Source: Fidelibacterota bacterium
GTDB taxonomy: Bacteria; Fidelibacterota; Fidelibacteria; Fidelibacterales; DSDE01
Assembly: GCA_011049095.1 (NCBI GenBank)
Contig: DSDE01000101.1
Span: 1 to 5,429, forward strand
Direction of reading: 5' to 3'
DNA length: 5,429 nt
Program-made: the position numbers and the translations under genes
Notes under the pieces: generated by a model
The model's input: only the letters and a program-made list of their open reading frames with translations
Told to the model about the DNA's origin: nothing
Database searches by the model: none
In this document: piece by piece, positions 1 through 5,034 of the stretch
Numbering within the stretch: the stretch's first letter is position 1
How the letters are laid out: the number at the start of each line of letters is the position of its first letter

Positions 1-109
1 ATACAATTGAAGGCGGCAATGGCTTTAATAAAAGAAGCCATATCACTTTTTATGTTTTCAATTTATTTTTTTCCCCCTTTTGCCATTCCCCACTCTTTGA
101 GCCCCTCCC
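1..109 (+). other. Leader region upstream of cas1, pyrimidine-rich
   Basis: Non-coding as far as can be judged. From 44 to 109 about 54 of 66 bases are C or T, including a T7 run followed by C5 and several CCCC tracts. No purine-rich Shine-Dalgarno precedes the cas1 ATG; the last bases before it are GCCCCTCCC. A TATGTTTT at 51-58 is one base off the Bacteroidetes -7 consensus TAnnTTTG, but no TTG lies at the right distance upstream, so I do not call a promoter. Two frames stay open across parts of this stretch, but neither gives a recognisable protein end. No CRISPR repeat is visible here. Confidence 0.5.
19..41 (+). terminator. Possible weak terminator or hairpin before cas1
   Basis: ATGGCTT (19-25) pairs perfectly with AAGCCAT (35-41) around a 9-base loop. 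A TTTTT run follows at 47-51, after a 5-base gap, and the region stays T-rich beyond it. This could end a transcript arriving from an upstream gene outside the window. The stem has only three G-C pairs and the T-run is offset, so it is a weak candidate for intrinsic termination. Confidence 0.25.
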
Positions 110-1276
110 ATGCATTTAATCATCAATCGTTTTGGTGCGAGTTTGAGGCGGAGCGGCGAGATGCTGGAGATTGCTGTCGAGGGCGAGAAGCGGCGAATTT
201 CTCCGCGAAAGGTCAATTCTATTTTACTGAGCTCTGGGGTTCATCTTTCCAGCGATGCGGTGGAGATCTGTCTGCAGCACAATATTGATCTGCTTTTTCT
301 TGACAGATTCGGCAATCCAGTCGGGCGATTTTGGCATGCGCGCCTTGGCAGCACCTCCCGTATTCGACGCAATCAGCTCCGCCTTTCAATGAGTATAGAC
401 GGGCTGCAATTTGGTATGCAGTGGATCGATATCAAACTGAAGCATCAACTGGATTTTCTCGAAAAATTAGCGCGGCGGCGGACCGTCCTCTACCAGCAGA
501 TTAAGGAAACAAAAACGGCGCTGAACAAGATCCAGGAAGATTTATCCCGATTAAGGGGAAAACTGGATGAGCAGCGGCAAACAATAATGGGATTAGAAGG
601 AAGCGCCGGCAGACGATGGTGGCAGCTTTACGGACAATTGTTGCCCCAAACCTATCAATTCAGTGAGCGCAGCCGACAACCGGCTAAAGATGAAGCCAAT
701 GCCCTCATAAACTATGGCTATGGTGTATTATATGGTTTGGTGGAAAAATCGGTAATTCTGGCGGGGCTCGATCCTTACATTGGTTTTATTCATACCGATA
801 ACTACAACAAAATAAGTTTTGTGTTTGATGTGATTGAAGCTTACCGAATCTGGGTGGATGATGCGGCGCTTTCCCTTTTTGGCAAACGGCTGATTAACAA
901 AGAGCACTTTCGCAAACTTTCAAATGGCGTATCCCTTAATGATGAAGGCAAAAAAGTTTTTCTTCCTCACCTTTTTGAATATCTCGATACAGTGCAGCGC
1001 TATAAGGGACGTGAAATCACCCGCCGCGATCAACTGCAGCTTGAAATGCACGCCCTGGCCCAGCGTATTCTCAAATGGGAATGGAAAATCGGTGATGAGT
1101 GGAATGATGAATGTAATATTGCACAAATGCAGCAGGAAGAAGACTTTTCTAAAATTGTCTCAGACAACGCTGCCATCAAATTTCGTTATGAAAAAGAGCA
1201 GACCGGTGAGCAGATGAGAAAAGCCGAGGAAAGAGTGATAGATATAGAGGAGGAGGATGAAAATGAAAGCCAATGA
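110..1276 (+). CDS. cas1: CRISPR-associated endonuclease/integrase Cas1
   Basis: Cas1 is the metal-dependent integrase that, as a Cas1-Cas2 complex, inserts new spacers at the leader end of a CRISPR array. The 388-residue product shows the N-terminal beta-rich domain (about 1-85, with ISPRKVNSILLSSGVHLSSDA and LLFLDRFGNPVGRFWH) and the all-helical catalytic domain. The metal-binding residues are E163 in GLEGSAGRRWW, H228 in GLDPYIGFIH, and D240/E243 in FVFDVIEAYR. D240 and E243 sit 12 and 15 residues after the His, close to the spacing of the paired Asp residues in characterised Cas1. DEANALINYGYGVLYG (194-209) is another family signature. The protein is somewhat longer than the usual 300-340 residues: there is a charged, probably coiled-coil stretch at about 110-160 and an acidic tail at about 361-388. 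ATG 110 is the first possible start, because an in-frame TGA lies at 98-100, and the family N-terminus begins here. It has no Shine-Dalgarno. The gene overlaps cas2 by 14 bases. The CRISPR subtype cannot be told from this protein by eye. Confidence 0.97.
   Translation: MHLIINRFGASLRRSGEMLEIAVEGEKRRISPRKVNSILLSSGVHLSSDAVEICLQHNIDLLFLDRFGNPVGRFWHARLGSTSRIRRNQLRLSMSIDGLQFGMQWIDIKLKHQLDFLEKLARRRTVLYQQIKETKTALNKIQEDLSRLRGKLDEQRQTIMGLEGSAGRRWWQLYGQLLPQTYQFSERSRQPAKDEANALINYGYGVLYGLVEKSVILAGLDPYIGFIHTDNYNKISFVFDVIEAYRIWVDDAALSLFGKRLINKEHFRKLSNGVSLNDEGKKVFLPHLFEYLDTVQRYKGREITRRDQLQLEMHALAQRILKWEWKIGDEWNDECNIAQMQQEEDFSKIVSDNAAIKFRYEKEQTGEQMRKAEERVIDIEEEDENESQ
1246..1256 (+). promoter_or_regulatory. 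Strong ribosome binding site of cas2 inside cas1
   Basis: The purine run AGAGGAGGAGG contains two overlapping AGGAGG cores (1248-1253 and 1251-1256). The second is ideally spaced for ATG 1263. In the cas1 frame the same bases encode part of an acidic tail (IEEEDE), so one stretch serves both genes. It contrasts with cas1, which has no such site. Confidence 0.75.
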
Positions 1277-1568
1277 GCAGTTAACGTGGGTGATTTATGA
1301 TATCTCTAAGAATAAATCGCGAAATAAAATTGTTAAAGCCACAGAAGAAGCCGGACTCTACCGTGTGCAAAAATCGGTTTTTCTCGGCTCAGTAAATCGC
1401 AATGCCCTTGACGAAATGGTCATCCGCATTAAAGAGTGGCTTGACGAAGAAACGGACAGTCTTTATGTCTTCCCTATGTGTGAAGCCGATTTTAAAAAGA
1501 TCATCCTATTGGGACAAGCCTTTGATAAAAATATGGTCACCGATGAGGTGAAAGCCCTTTTCTTTTGA
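1263..1568 (+). CDS. cas2: CRISPR-associated protein Cas2
   Basis: Cas2 is the small ferredoxin-fold dimer that bridges two Cas1 dimers in the spacer-integration complex. The 101-residue product is of typical length. It opens with the first beta strand TWVIYDIS, whose Asp (D13) is the conserved Cas2 acidic residue, followed by a basic helix. The hallmark RVQKSVFLG (34-42) comes next, then strand SLYVFPMCEAD and a C-terminal LGQAFDKNMVTDEVKALFF tail. ATG 1263 is preferred over in-frame ATG 1257 because AGGAGG at 1251-1256 ends 6 bases before it. From 1257 the same purine tract would be only about 3 bases away, and the product would be 103 residues. The start lies inside cas1 (14-base overlap), so the two are translationally coupled and made together. 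In many Cas2 proteins the nuclease activity is dispensable and the role is structural; that is family knowledge, not visible here. Confidence 0.95.
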   Translation: MKANEQLTWVIYDISKNKSRNKIVKATEEAGLYRVQKSVFLGSVNRNALDEMVIRIKEWLDEETDSLYVFPMCEADFKKIILLGQAFDKNMVTDEVKALFF

Positions 1569-1661
1569 GAATGCTAAAATGAAATTGAAATTTATATCAG
1601 ATACCAAAAAGTACACAGCTTTTTTCTATCAAGCTCAACCTAACCTTAACTTAAGGTCTTT
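1569..1661 (+). other. Gap between cas2 and cas4 with leader structures
   Basis: This is a 93-base AT-rich spacer without a plausible gene. It holds a weak hairpin, AGCTT (1617-1621) with AAGCT (1631-1635) around a 9-base loop, and then the 15-base dyad described separately. No convincing promoter is seen, so cas4 is probably read from the cas1-cas2 transcript. Confidence 0.5.
1643..1657 (+). promoter_or_regulatory. Perfect 15-base dyad covering the cas4 ribosome binding site
   Basis: ACCTTAA (1643-1649), a single C, then TTAAGGT (1651-1657) is a perfect inverted repeat. The AAGG at 1653-1656 is the only Shine-Dalgarno-like element before the cas4 GTG at 1662, with a spacing of 5 bases. As RNA it could fold as a 5-bp stem with a 5-base loop that hides the AAGG. 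As DNA it could be a protein-binding operator. Either role is inference. Confidence 0.45.
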
Positions 1662-2243
1662 GTGAACTACAAAATCACGCCAACTGAACTTTTAGAATAT
1701 TATTTTTGTCCCCGCTTCATCTACTATATGAATGTGCTGAAAATTCCCCAATACGAAGACCGCCGCTTTAAAGTCCAAAAAGGACGAAATATTCACGAGA
1801 AGCGGATGAAAGAGAATCCAGACTATCTGTGGAAAAAGTTACAAGTCCAAAAGCGCTTGGGTGCTACCCAGCTCAGCTCAGAAAGACTTGGTCTCAATGG
1901 CATTCCCGATGATATCGTCATTCTCGAGGACAATTCCTACGCACCAGTAGATTTTAAATGGGCTGTCTATCCCGATTATGTCTATCCGGGACATCGCATT
2001 CAGATTGCTGCCTATGCCATGCTTGTCGAAGAAATATTTCAGCAACCGGTTTATAATGGCTATATTTTTTATATTCGGGACGGCTCAAAAGCGGTAGAGG
2101 TCCCCATTACACTAACTTTAAAGGGAAAAGTTTTACAAGCCATTAAGGATATTCTGGAAATTATGAATAACGAAATAATACCGGACCTCCATCGTCGCAG
2201 GACACGTTGCCTTGATTGCACCTATCGGAATATTTGTGTATAA
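1662..2243 (+). CDS. cas4: CRISPR-associated exonuclease Cas4 (RecB-like, Fe-S)
   Basis: Cas4 is a RecB-family nuclease carrying a 4Fe-4S cluster. It processes prespacer ends and helps Cas1-Cas2 pick PAM-adjacent spacers in the right orientation. The 193-residue length is typical. Four cysteines are placed as expected for the cluster: C16 (YYFCPRFIYY) near the N-terminus and C183, C186, C192 at the C-terminus (CLDCTYRNIC). The nuclease core is complete by motif: H45 in GRNIHE, D83 in NGIPDD, the D-x-K pair D97/K99 in PVDFKW, and the Q-x-x-x-Y motif Q114-Y118 in QIAAYAM. GTG 1662 is the only sensible start, since TAA at 1647-1649 is in frame just upstream. A weak AAGG site precedes it. The gene sits 93 bases after cas2 on the same strand. 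A stand-alone Cas4-like nuclease is the only alternative, and its position beside cas1-cas2 makes that unlikely. The position after cas2, rather than before cas1, is less common. Confidence 0.94.
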   Translation: MNYKITPTELLEYYFCPRFIYYMNVLKIPQYEDRRFKVQKGRNIHEKRMKENPDYLWKKLQVQKRLGATQLSSERLGLNGIPDDIVILEDNSYAPVDFKWAVYPDYVYPGHRIQIAAYAMLVEEIFQQPVYNGYIFYIRDGSKAVEVPITLTLKGKVLQAIKDILEIMNNEIIPDLHRRRTRCLDCTYRNICV

Positions 2244-2289
2244 TCTCATCTGTCCAAAATAAATTTTTCCATCGATAAATTAGATTATA
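2239..2289 (+). terminator. Inverted repeat over the cas4 stop codon
   Basis: TATAATCT (2239-2246) is perfectly complementary to AGATTATA (2282-2289), with 35 bases between. The cas4 TAA (2241-2243) lies in the left arm. This could be a structured 3' end for the cas transcript. The arms are AT-rich, the loop is long and there is no clean T-run after the right arm, so ordinary intrinsic termination is doubtful. Confidence 0.25.
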
Positions 2290-2354
2290 TTGACTGCCTT
2301 AATTCGTGACAGCCCCGGTCACTGAGCGGAGTCGAAGTGTTGCTTATTTTGGAC
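2252..2354. repeat. Segment bounded by 11-bp perfect inverted repeats
   Basis: GTCCAAAATAA (2252-2262) and TTATTTTGGAC (2344-2354) are exact reverse complements, leaving 81 bases between them. The inner part is AT-rich on the left and contains the CACTGAGCGGAGTCGAAGTG motif on the right. Size and ends resemble a small miniature element or a REP-like intergenic unit. I see no convincing target-site duplication flanking it, so mobility is not shown. It could also be a long-range RNA stem at the 3' end of the cas transcript. Confidence 0.4.
2320..2339. repeat. CACTGAGCGGAGTCGAAGTG intergenic repeat motif
   Basis: This 20-base sequence begins with CACT and ends with its complement AGTG, an imperfect dyad. 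From memory, closely similar CTGAGCGGAGTCGAAG sequences recur between genes in many Bacteroidetes and other environmental bacteria; I could not check that here. In this window it occurs once. Confidence 0.45.
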
Positions 2355-2356
2355 CT

Positions 2357-2374
2357 GTCCGACGCCAGACGGAC
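2357..2374 (+). repeat. Small GC-rich hairpin with flanking GGACCT repeats
   Basis: GTCCG (2357-2361) pairs with CGGAC (2370-2374) around an 8-base loop. GGACCT occurs at 2351-2356 and again at 2371-2376. The block is much richer in G and C than its surroundings and directly abuts the 11-bp inverted repeat, so the two may belong to one element. Confidence 0.35.
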
Positions 2375-2394
2375 CTAGCCGGATTAAGAAGGAA

Positions 2395-2430
2395 ATGATA
2401 GATGCAGTGAATGAAAATTTGGGGGATTAA
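2395..2430 (+). other. Possible 11-codon minigene (MIDAVNENLGD)
   Basis: ATG 2395 to TAA 2428-2430 encodes MIDAVNENLGD and is preceded by a purine-rich AAGAAGGA (2386-2393), close to the ATG. The frame is open upstream to a TGA at 2323-2325 (ending RIKKEMIDAVNENLGD), so it might instead be the decayed tail of a lost gene. It has a single leucine codon and does not look like a leucine attenuator peptide. Chance is a strong alternative. Confidence 0.15.
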
Positions 2431-2461
2431 AAGAGAATTCACGACTTTAATCTTTTAACCC
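2423..2461 (+). promoter_or_regulatory. Stem-loop with two alternative pairings upstream of leuS
   Basis: GGG-A-TTAAAAGA (2423-2434) pairs with TCTTTTAACCC (2451-2461), 11 pairs with one bulged A. The same left arm can instead pair GATTAAAAG (2425-2433) with CTTTAATC (2445-2452), 8 pairs with a bulge. The two folds exclude each other, as in an attenuator or switch, but no terminator T-run follows. It lies upstream of the predicted leuS transcription start, so it may not be in that mRNA. Confidence 0.3.
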
Positions 2462-2470
2462 GTTGTAAAC

Positions 2471-2490
2471 AAAGCACTGAAATTTGCTTT
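2471..2490 (+). promoter_or_regulatory. Stem-loop, middle of a series of three
   Basis: AAAGCA (2471-2476) pairs perfectly with TGCTTT (2485-2490) around an 8-base loop. It is short on its own; its interest lies in sitting between two longer dyads. Confidence 0.25.
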
Positions 2491-2498
2491 CCAGATTA

Positions 2499-2520
2499 TT
2501 TAGGACAGCAGTGTTCTAAA
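2499..2520 (+). promoter_or_regulatory. 22-base dyad / hairpin upstream of the leuS promoter
   Basis: TTTAGGACA (2499-2507) pairs with TGTTCTAAA (2512-2520): nine pairs, of which one is G-U, closed by a GCAG tetraloop. It sits about 44 bases upstream of the predicted -33 element. It could be a regulator binding site or a structural element of an RNA. No T-run follows. Confidence 0.35.
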
Positions 2521-2563
2521 ATACCAAGTGTAAAGATTTTCTGCCTGCTCTGTGAATAATAGC

Positions 2564-2593
2564 TTGAAAAATTGATGGCTTTTTATATATTTG
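2564..2593 (+). promoter_or_regulatory. leuS promoter, Bacteroidetes type
   Basis: TATATTTG (2586-2593) is an exact match to the TAnnTTTG -7 element known from Bacteroidetes. TTG (2564-2566) lies 19 bases upstream, as the -33 element should. The same DNA also reads as a classic TTGAAA (2564-2569), 16 bases, TATATT (2586-2591). Transcription would start near 2598, leaving a short leader of about 15 bases containing the ribosome binding site. Confidence 0.55.
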
Positions 2594-2602
2594 CCGGCAG
2601 AT

Positions 2603-2608
2603 GAGGAG
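2603..2608 (+). promoter_or_regulatory. leuS ribosome binding site GAGGAG
   Basis: GAGGAG ends 5 bases before ATG 2614 and fixes that start. It is a good site, unlike the missing one at cas1. Confidence 0.7.
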
Positions 2609-2613
2609 AGAAA

Positions 2614-5034
2614 ATGACAAAATCATACCCGTATAAAGAGATTGAACCCAAATGGCAGGCTTTTTGGGAAAAGAGTAAAACATTTAAAACACCCGACAGC
2701 TCAGATAAACCAAAATATTATATTCTCGATATGTTTCCCTATCCATCGGGACAGGGCTTGCATGTGGGACATCCGGAAGGCTACACAGCCAGCGATATAA
2801 TTGCCAGATATATGCGTGCCAATGGCTATAATGTCTTGCATCCTATTGGTTTTGATGCCTTTGGCCTGCCTGCAGAAACTTACGCGCTGCAAACTGGCAC
2901 ACATCCTGCCGTTACCACAGCCGCTAATGTGGAAAATTTTACACGCCAATTAAAGCGTTTTGGTTTCAGCTATGACTGGGACCGGGTTGTGAATACCACC
3001 AACCCCGATTATTATAAATGGACGCAGTGGATTTTTCTTAAGCTGTATGAGCAGGGTTTGGTCTATGAAGCGGAAATCCCGGTCTGGTATTGCCCGGACC
3101 TACGCTCGGTTTTGGCAAATGAAGAGGTGGTGGACGGCAAAAGCGAGCGTGGCGGCTATCCTGTCAAGCGGATTATGTTGAAGCAGTGGATGCTAAAAAT
3201 AACCGCCTACGCAGAGCGTTTGCTGACAGATATTGATAAACTTGACTGGCCGGAATCTGTGAAAGAGATGCAGCGAAACTGGATCGGACGCAGTGAAGGC
3301 GCCGAAGTGGATTTCCAGATTTATGGCCACAATGAAAAAATCAGGGTATTTACCACACGTCCCGACACGCTTTTTGGCGCAACTTATATGGTATTATCAC
3401 CGGAGCATGCTCTGGTAGAAAAAATCACTTCTGCTGAATGCAAAAACGATGTTTCTGAATATCAAAAAGCCGCCGCAATGAAGAGCGACCTGGACCGCAC
3501 GGAGCTTTCCAAAGAAAAAACAGGCGTTTTTACCGGCGCTTATGCCATCAATCCAGTGAACAATGAGAAGATTCCGGTATGGATTGCCGACTATGTCTTG
3601 ATTAACTATGGCACCGGCGCGATTATGGCTGTTCCAGCCCACGATGAGCGGGATTATGAATTTGCCAATAAATTCAATCTGCCCATTGTTGAGGTTATTG
3701 AGGGCGGCGAAATTGAGAAAGAAGCATATACCGGTGATGGCATTCACATCAATTCCGGCTTTATGAATGGCCTCAATAAAAAAGATGCCATTGATAAAAC
3801 CATTGAAATGCTGGAAGAATCAGGGCAGGGGAGCCGTTCGGTCAATTATAAGATGCGAGACTGGCTCTTTAGTCGTCAGCGCTACTGGGGTGAACCCATT
3901 CCCCTTTATAAAGATGAAGCAGGCAATGTCTATGCAATAAAAGAAGATGAGCTGCCACTGCTTTTGCCGGAGGTGAAAAATTATGAACCATCCGGTGAAG
4001 GCCAGTCACCGCTGGCCAATATCACCGAGTGGGTAGAATTTACCGATGCCGCCGGTAAGAAATATTTTCGTGAAACACACACAATGCCGCAGTGGGCTGG
4101 CTCAAACTGGTATTATCTGCGCTATATTGATCCCAATAATTCTGAAAAGCTGGTGGACCCCGAGAAAGAGCATTATTGGATGCCGGTGGATTTTTACATT
4201 GGCGGCGCTGAGCACGCGGTCTTGCATCTGCTCTATGCCCGTTTTTGGCATAAGGTGCTCTACGATATTGGTGTGGTCAGCACCGATGAGCCATTCCAGA
4301 AACTGATGAATCAGGGACTAATACTCGGTGAGGATGGCGAAAAGATGAGCAAAAGCCGGGGAAATGTGGTTAATCCTGACCTGGTGATTGATGAGTTTGG
4401 CGCTGATGCATTGCGGGTTTATGAAATGTTTATGGGACCCATCGAGCGCCCCAAACCCTGGTCAATGAGCGGAATTGCCGGAATACATCGCTTTCTCAAT
4501 CGTGTCTGGCGGATTTTTATCACTGAGGAAGATATCCTTAATCCGGCGATTTTGGATAAAGTAAATCCCAATGAAGCGTTTGAAAAAGATTTTCACAAAA
4601 CGATTAAAAAAGTCTCTGAGGACATTGCCTCAGCCCGATTTAATACCGCCATCAGCCAGATGATGATATTCATTAATGAGGCCTACAAACAGGACACGCT
4701 TCCCAAGGCGTATATGGAATCATTTATCCAATTACTGAACCCATTTGCACCCCATTTGGCTGAGGAGCTTTGGGAAAGGCTTGGCCGCAGTGACAGCCTC
4801 ACCTATACACCGTGGCCAAAGTATGAGCCGGAAAAAGTTATGGACGAGATGATCGAATATCCGGTGATGATTAAGGGGAAAGTCCGTCTGAAAATCACTA
4901 TTTCTGCCGATGCCGATGAGGCGCAAATCAAAAAGGCTGTTTTGGCTGAAGATAAATTAGACAGGTATCTGGAAGATAAGCCCATTCGCAAGTGGATTAT
5001 CGTTCCCAGAAAAATAGTCACGCTTGTGATATAA
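2614..5034 (+). CDS. leuS: Leucyl-tRNA synthetase (LeuRS)
   Basis: LeuRS is a cytoplasmic class Ia enzyme that charges tRNA-Leu with leucine using ATP and edits mischarged amino acids. The 806 residues are a normal, complete length. The Rossmann catalytic core carries the HIGH motif as HVGH (50-53) in MFPYPSGQGLHVGH and the KMSKS loop exactly (577-581). The CP1 editing domain (about 225-415) has the threonine-rich TTRPDTLFG (247-255, including T248 and T252) and GTGAIMAVPAHDERDYEFA, with D347 in the position of the editing-site Asp of E. coli LeuRS. In the zinc module, C160 of WYCP is present, but the later Cys pair is absent and the stretch reads DGKSERGGYPV (174-184), so zinc binding is probably lost. 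The helical anticodon-binding domain covers about 620-740, and a small C-terminal domain (about 748-806) ends in KIVTLVI. Start ATG 2614 is supported by GAGGAG and the N-terminal YPYKEIEPKWQ signature. It has its own promoter and is not obviously part of the cas operon. Confidence 0.99.
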   Translation: MTKSYPYKEIEPKWQAFWEKSKTFKTPDSSDKPKYYILDMFPYPSGQGLHVGHPEGYTASDIIARYMRANGYNVLHPIGFDAFGLPAETYALQTGTHPAVTTAANVENFTRQLKRFGFSYDWDRVVNTTNPDYYKWTQWIFLKLYEQGLVYEAEIPVWYCPDLRSVLANEEVVDGKSERGGYPVKRIMLKQWMLKITAYAERLLTDIDKLDWPESVKEMQRNWIGRSEGAEVDFQIYGHNEKIRVFTTRPDTLFGATYMVLSPEHALVEKITSAECKNDVSEYQKAAAMKSDLDRTELSKEKTGVFTGAYAINPVNNEKIPVWIADYVLINYGTGAIMAVPAHDERDYEFANKFNLPIVEVIEGGEIEKEAYTGDGIHINSGFMNGLNKKDAIDKTIEMLEESGQGSRSVNYKMRDWLFSRQRYWGEPIPLYKDEAGNVYAIKEDELPLLLPEVKNYEPSGEGQSPLANITEWVEFTDAAGKKYFRETHTMPQWAGSNWYYLRYIDPNNSEKLVDPEKEHYWMPVDFYIGGAEHAVLHLLYARFWHKVLYDIGVVSTDEPFQKLMNQGLILGEDGEKMSKSRGNVVNPDLVIDEFGADALRVYEMFMGPIERPKPWSMSGIAGIHRFLNRVWRIFITEEDILNPAILDKVNPNEAFEKDFHKTIKKVSEDIASARFNTAISQMMIFINEAYKQDTLPKAYMESFIQLLNPFAPHLAEELWERLGRSDSLTYTPWPKYEPEKVMDEMIEYPVMIKGKVRLKITISADADEAQIKKAVLAEDKLDRYLEDKPIRKWIIVPRKIVTLVI

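Larger units (their letters stand above)
2244..2613. other. 370-base non-coding region between cas4 and leuS
   Basis: There is no gene of credible length on either strand. The region contains, in order, an inverted-repeat-bounded segment (2252-2354), a small GC-rich hairpin (2357-2374), an 11-codon minigene candidate (2395-2430), three consecutive stem-loops (2423-2520) and the leuS promoter and ribosome binding site (2564-2608). There is no CRISPR repeat-spacer pattern and no T-box motif. Confidence 0.6.

Noticed and set aside
1..109. CRISPR leader or repeat upstream of cas1
   Set aside because: The stretch is T/C-rich and could resemble a leader, but no repeat unit is present, so there is nothing to support it within the window.
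7..288. 93-codon frame overlapping the start of cas1, with a hydrophobic N-terminus
   Set aside because: It runs out of frame through the conserved N-terminal domain of Cas1. Its composition after the first 30 residues is arbitrary and it has no ribosome binding site.
920..1217. Frames of 68 and 97 codons on both strands inside cas1
   Set aside because: They overlap the conserved cas1 frame and have no family-like content.
2244..2613. CRISPR array between cas4 and leuS
   Set aside because: No repeat of 20-40 bases recurs at regular spacing. The only repeated items are 6-11 bases and mostly inverted.
2244..2613. T-box riboswitch or leucine attenuator controlling leuS
   Set aside because: There is no T-box core sequence, no terminator with a T-run, and the only minigene has a single leucine codon.
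3397..3747. 116-codon minus strand frame within leuS
   Set aside because: It is a shadow of the leuS reading frame, which is fully conserved across this editing-domain region.
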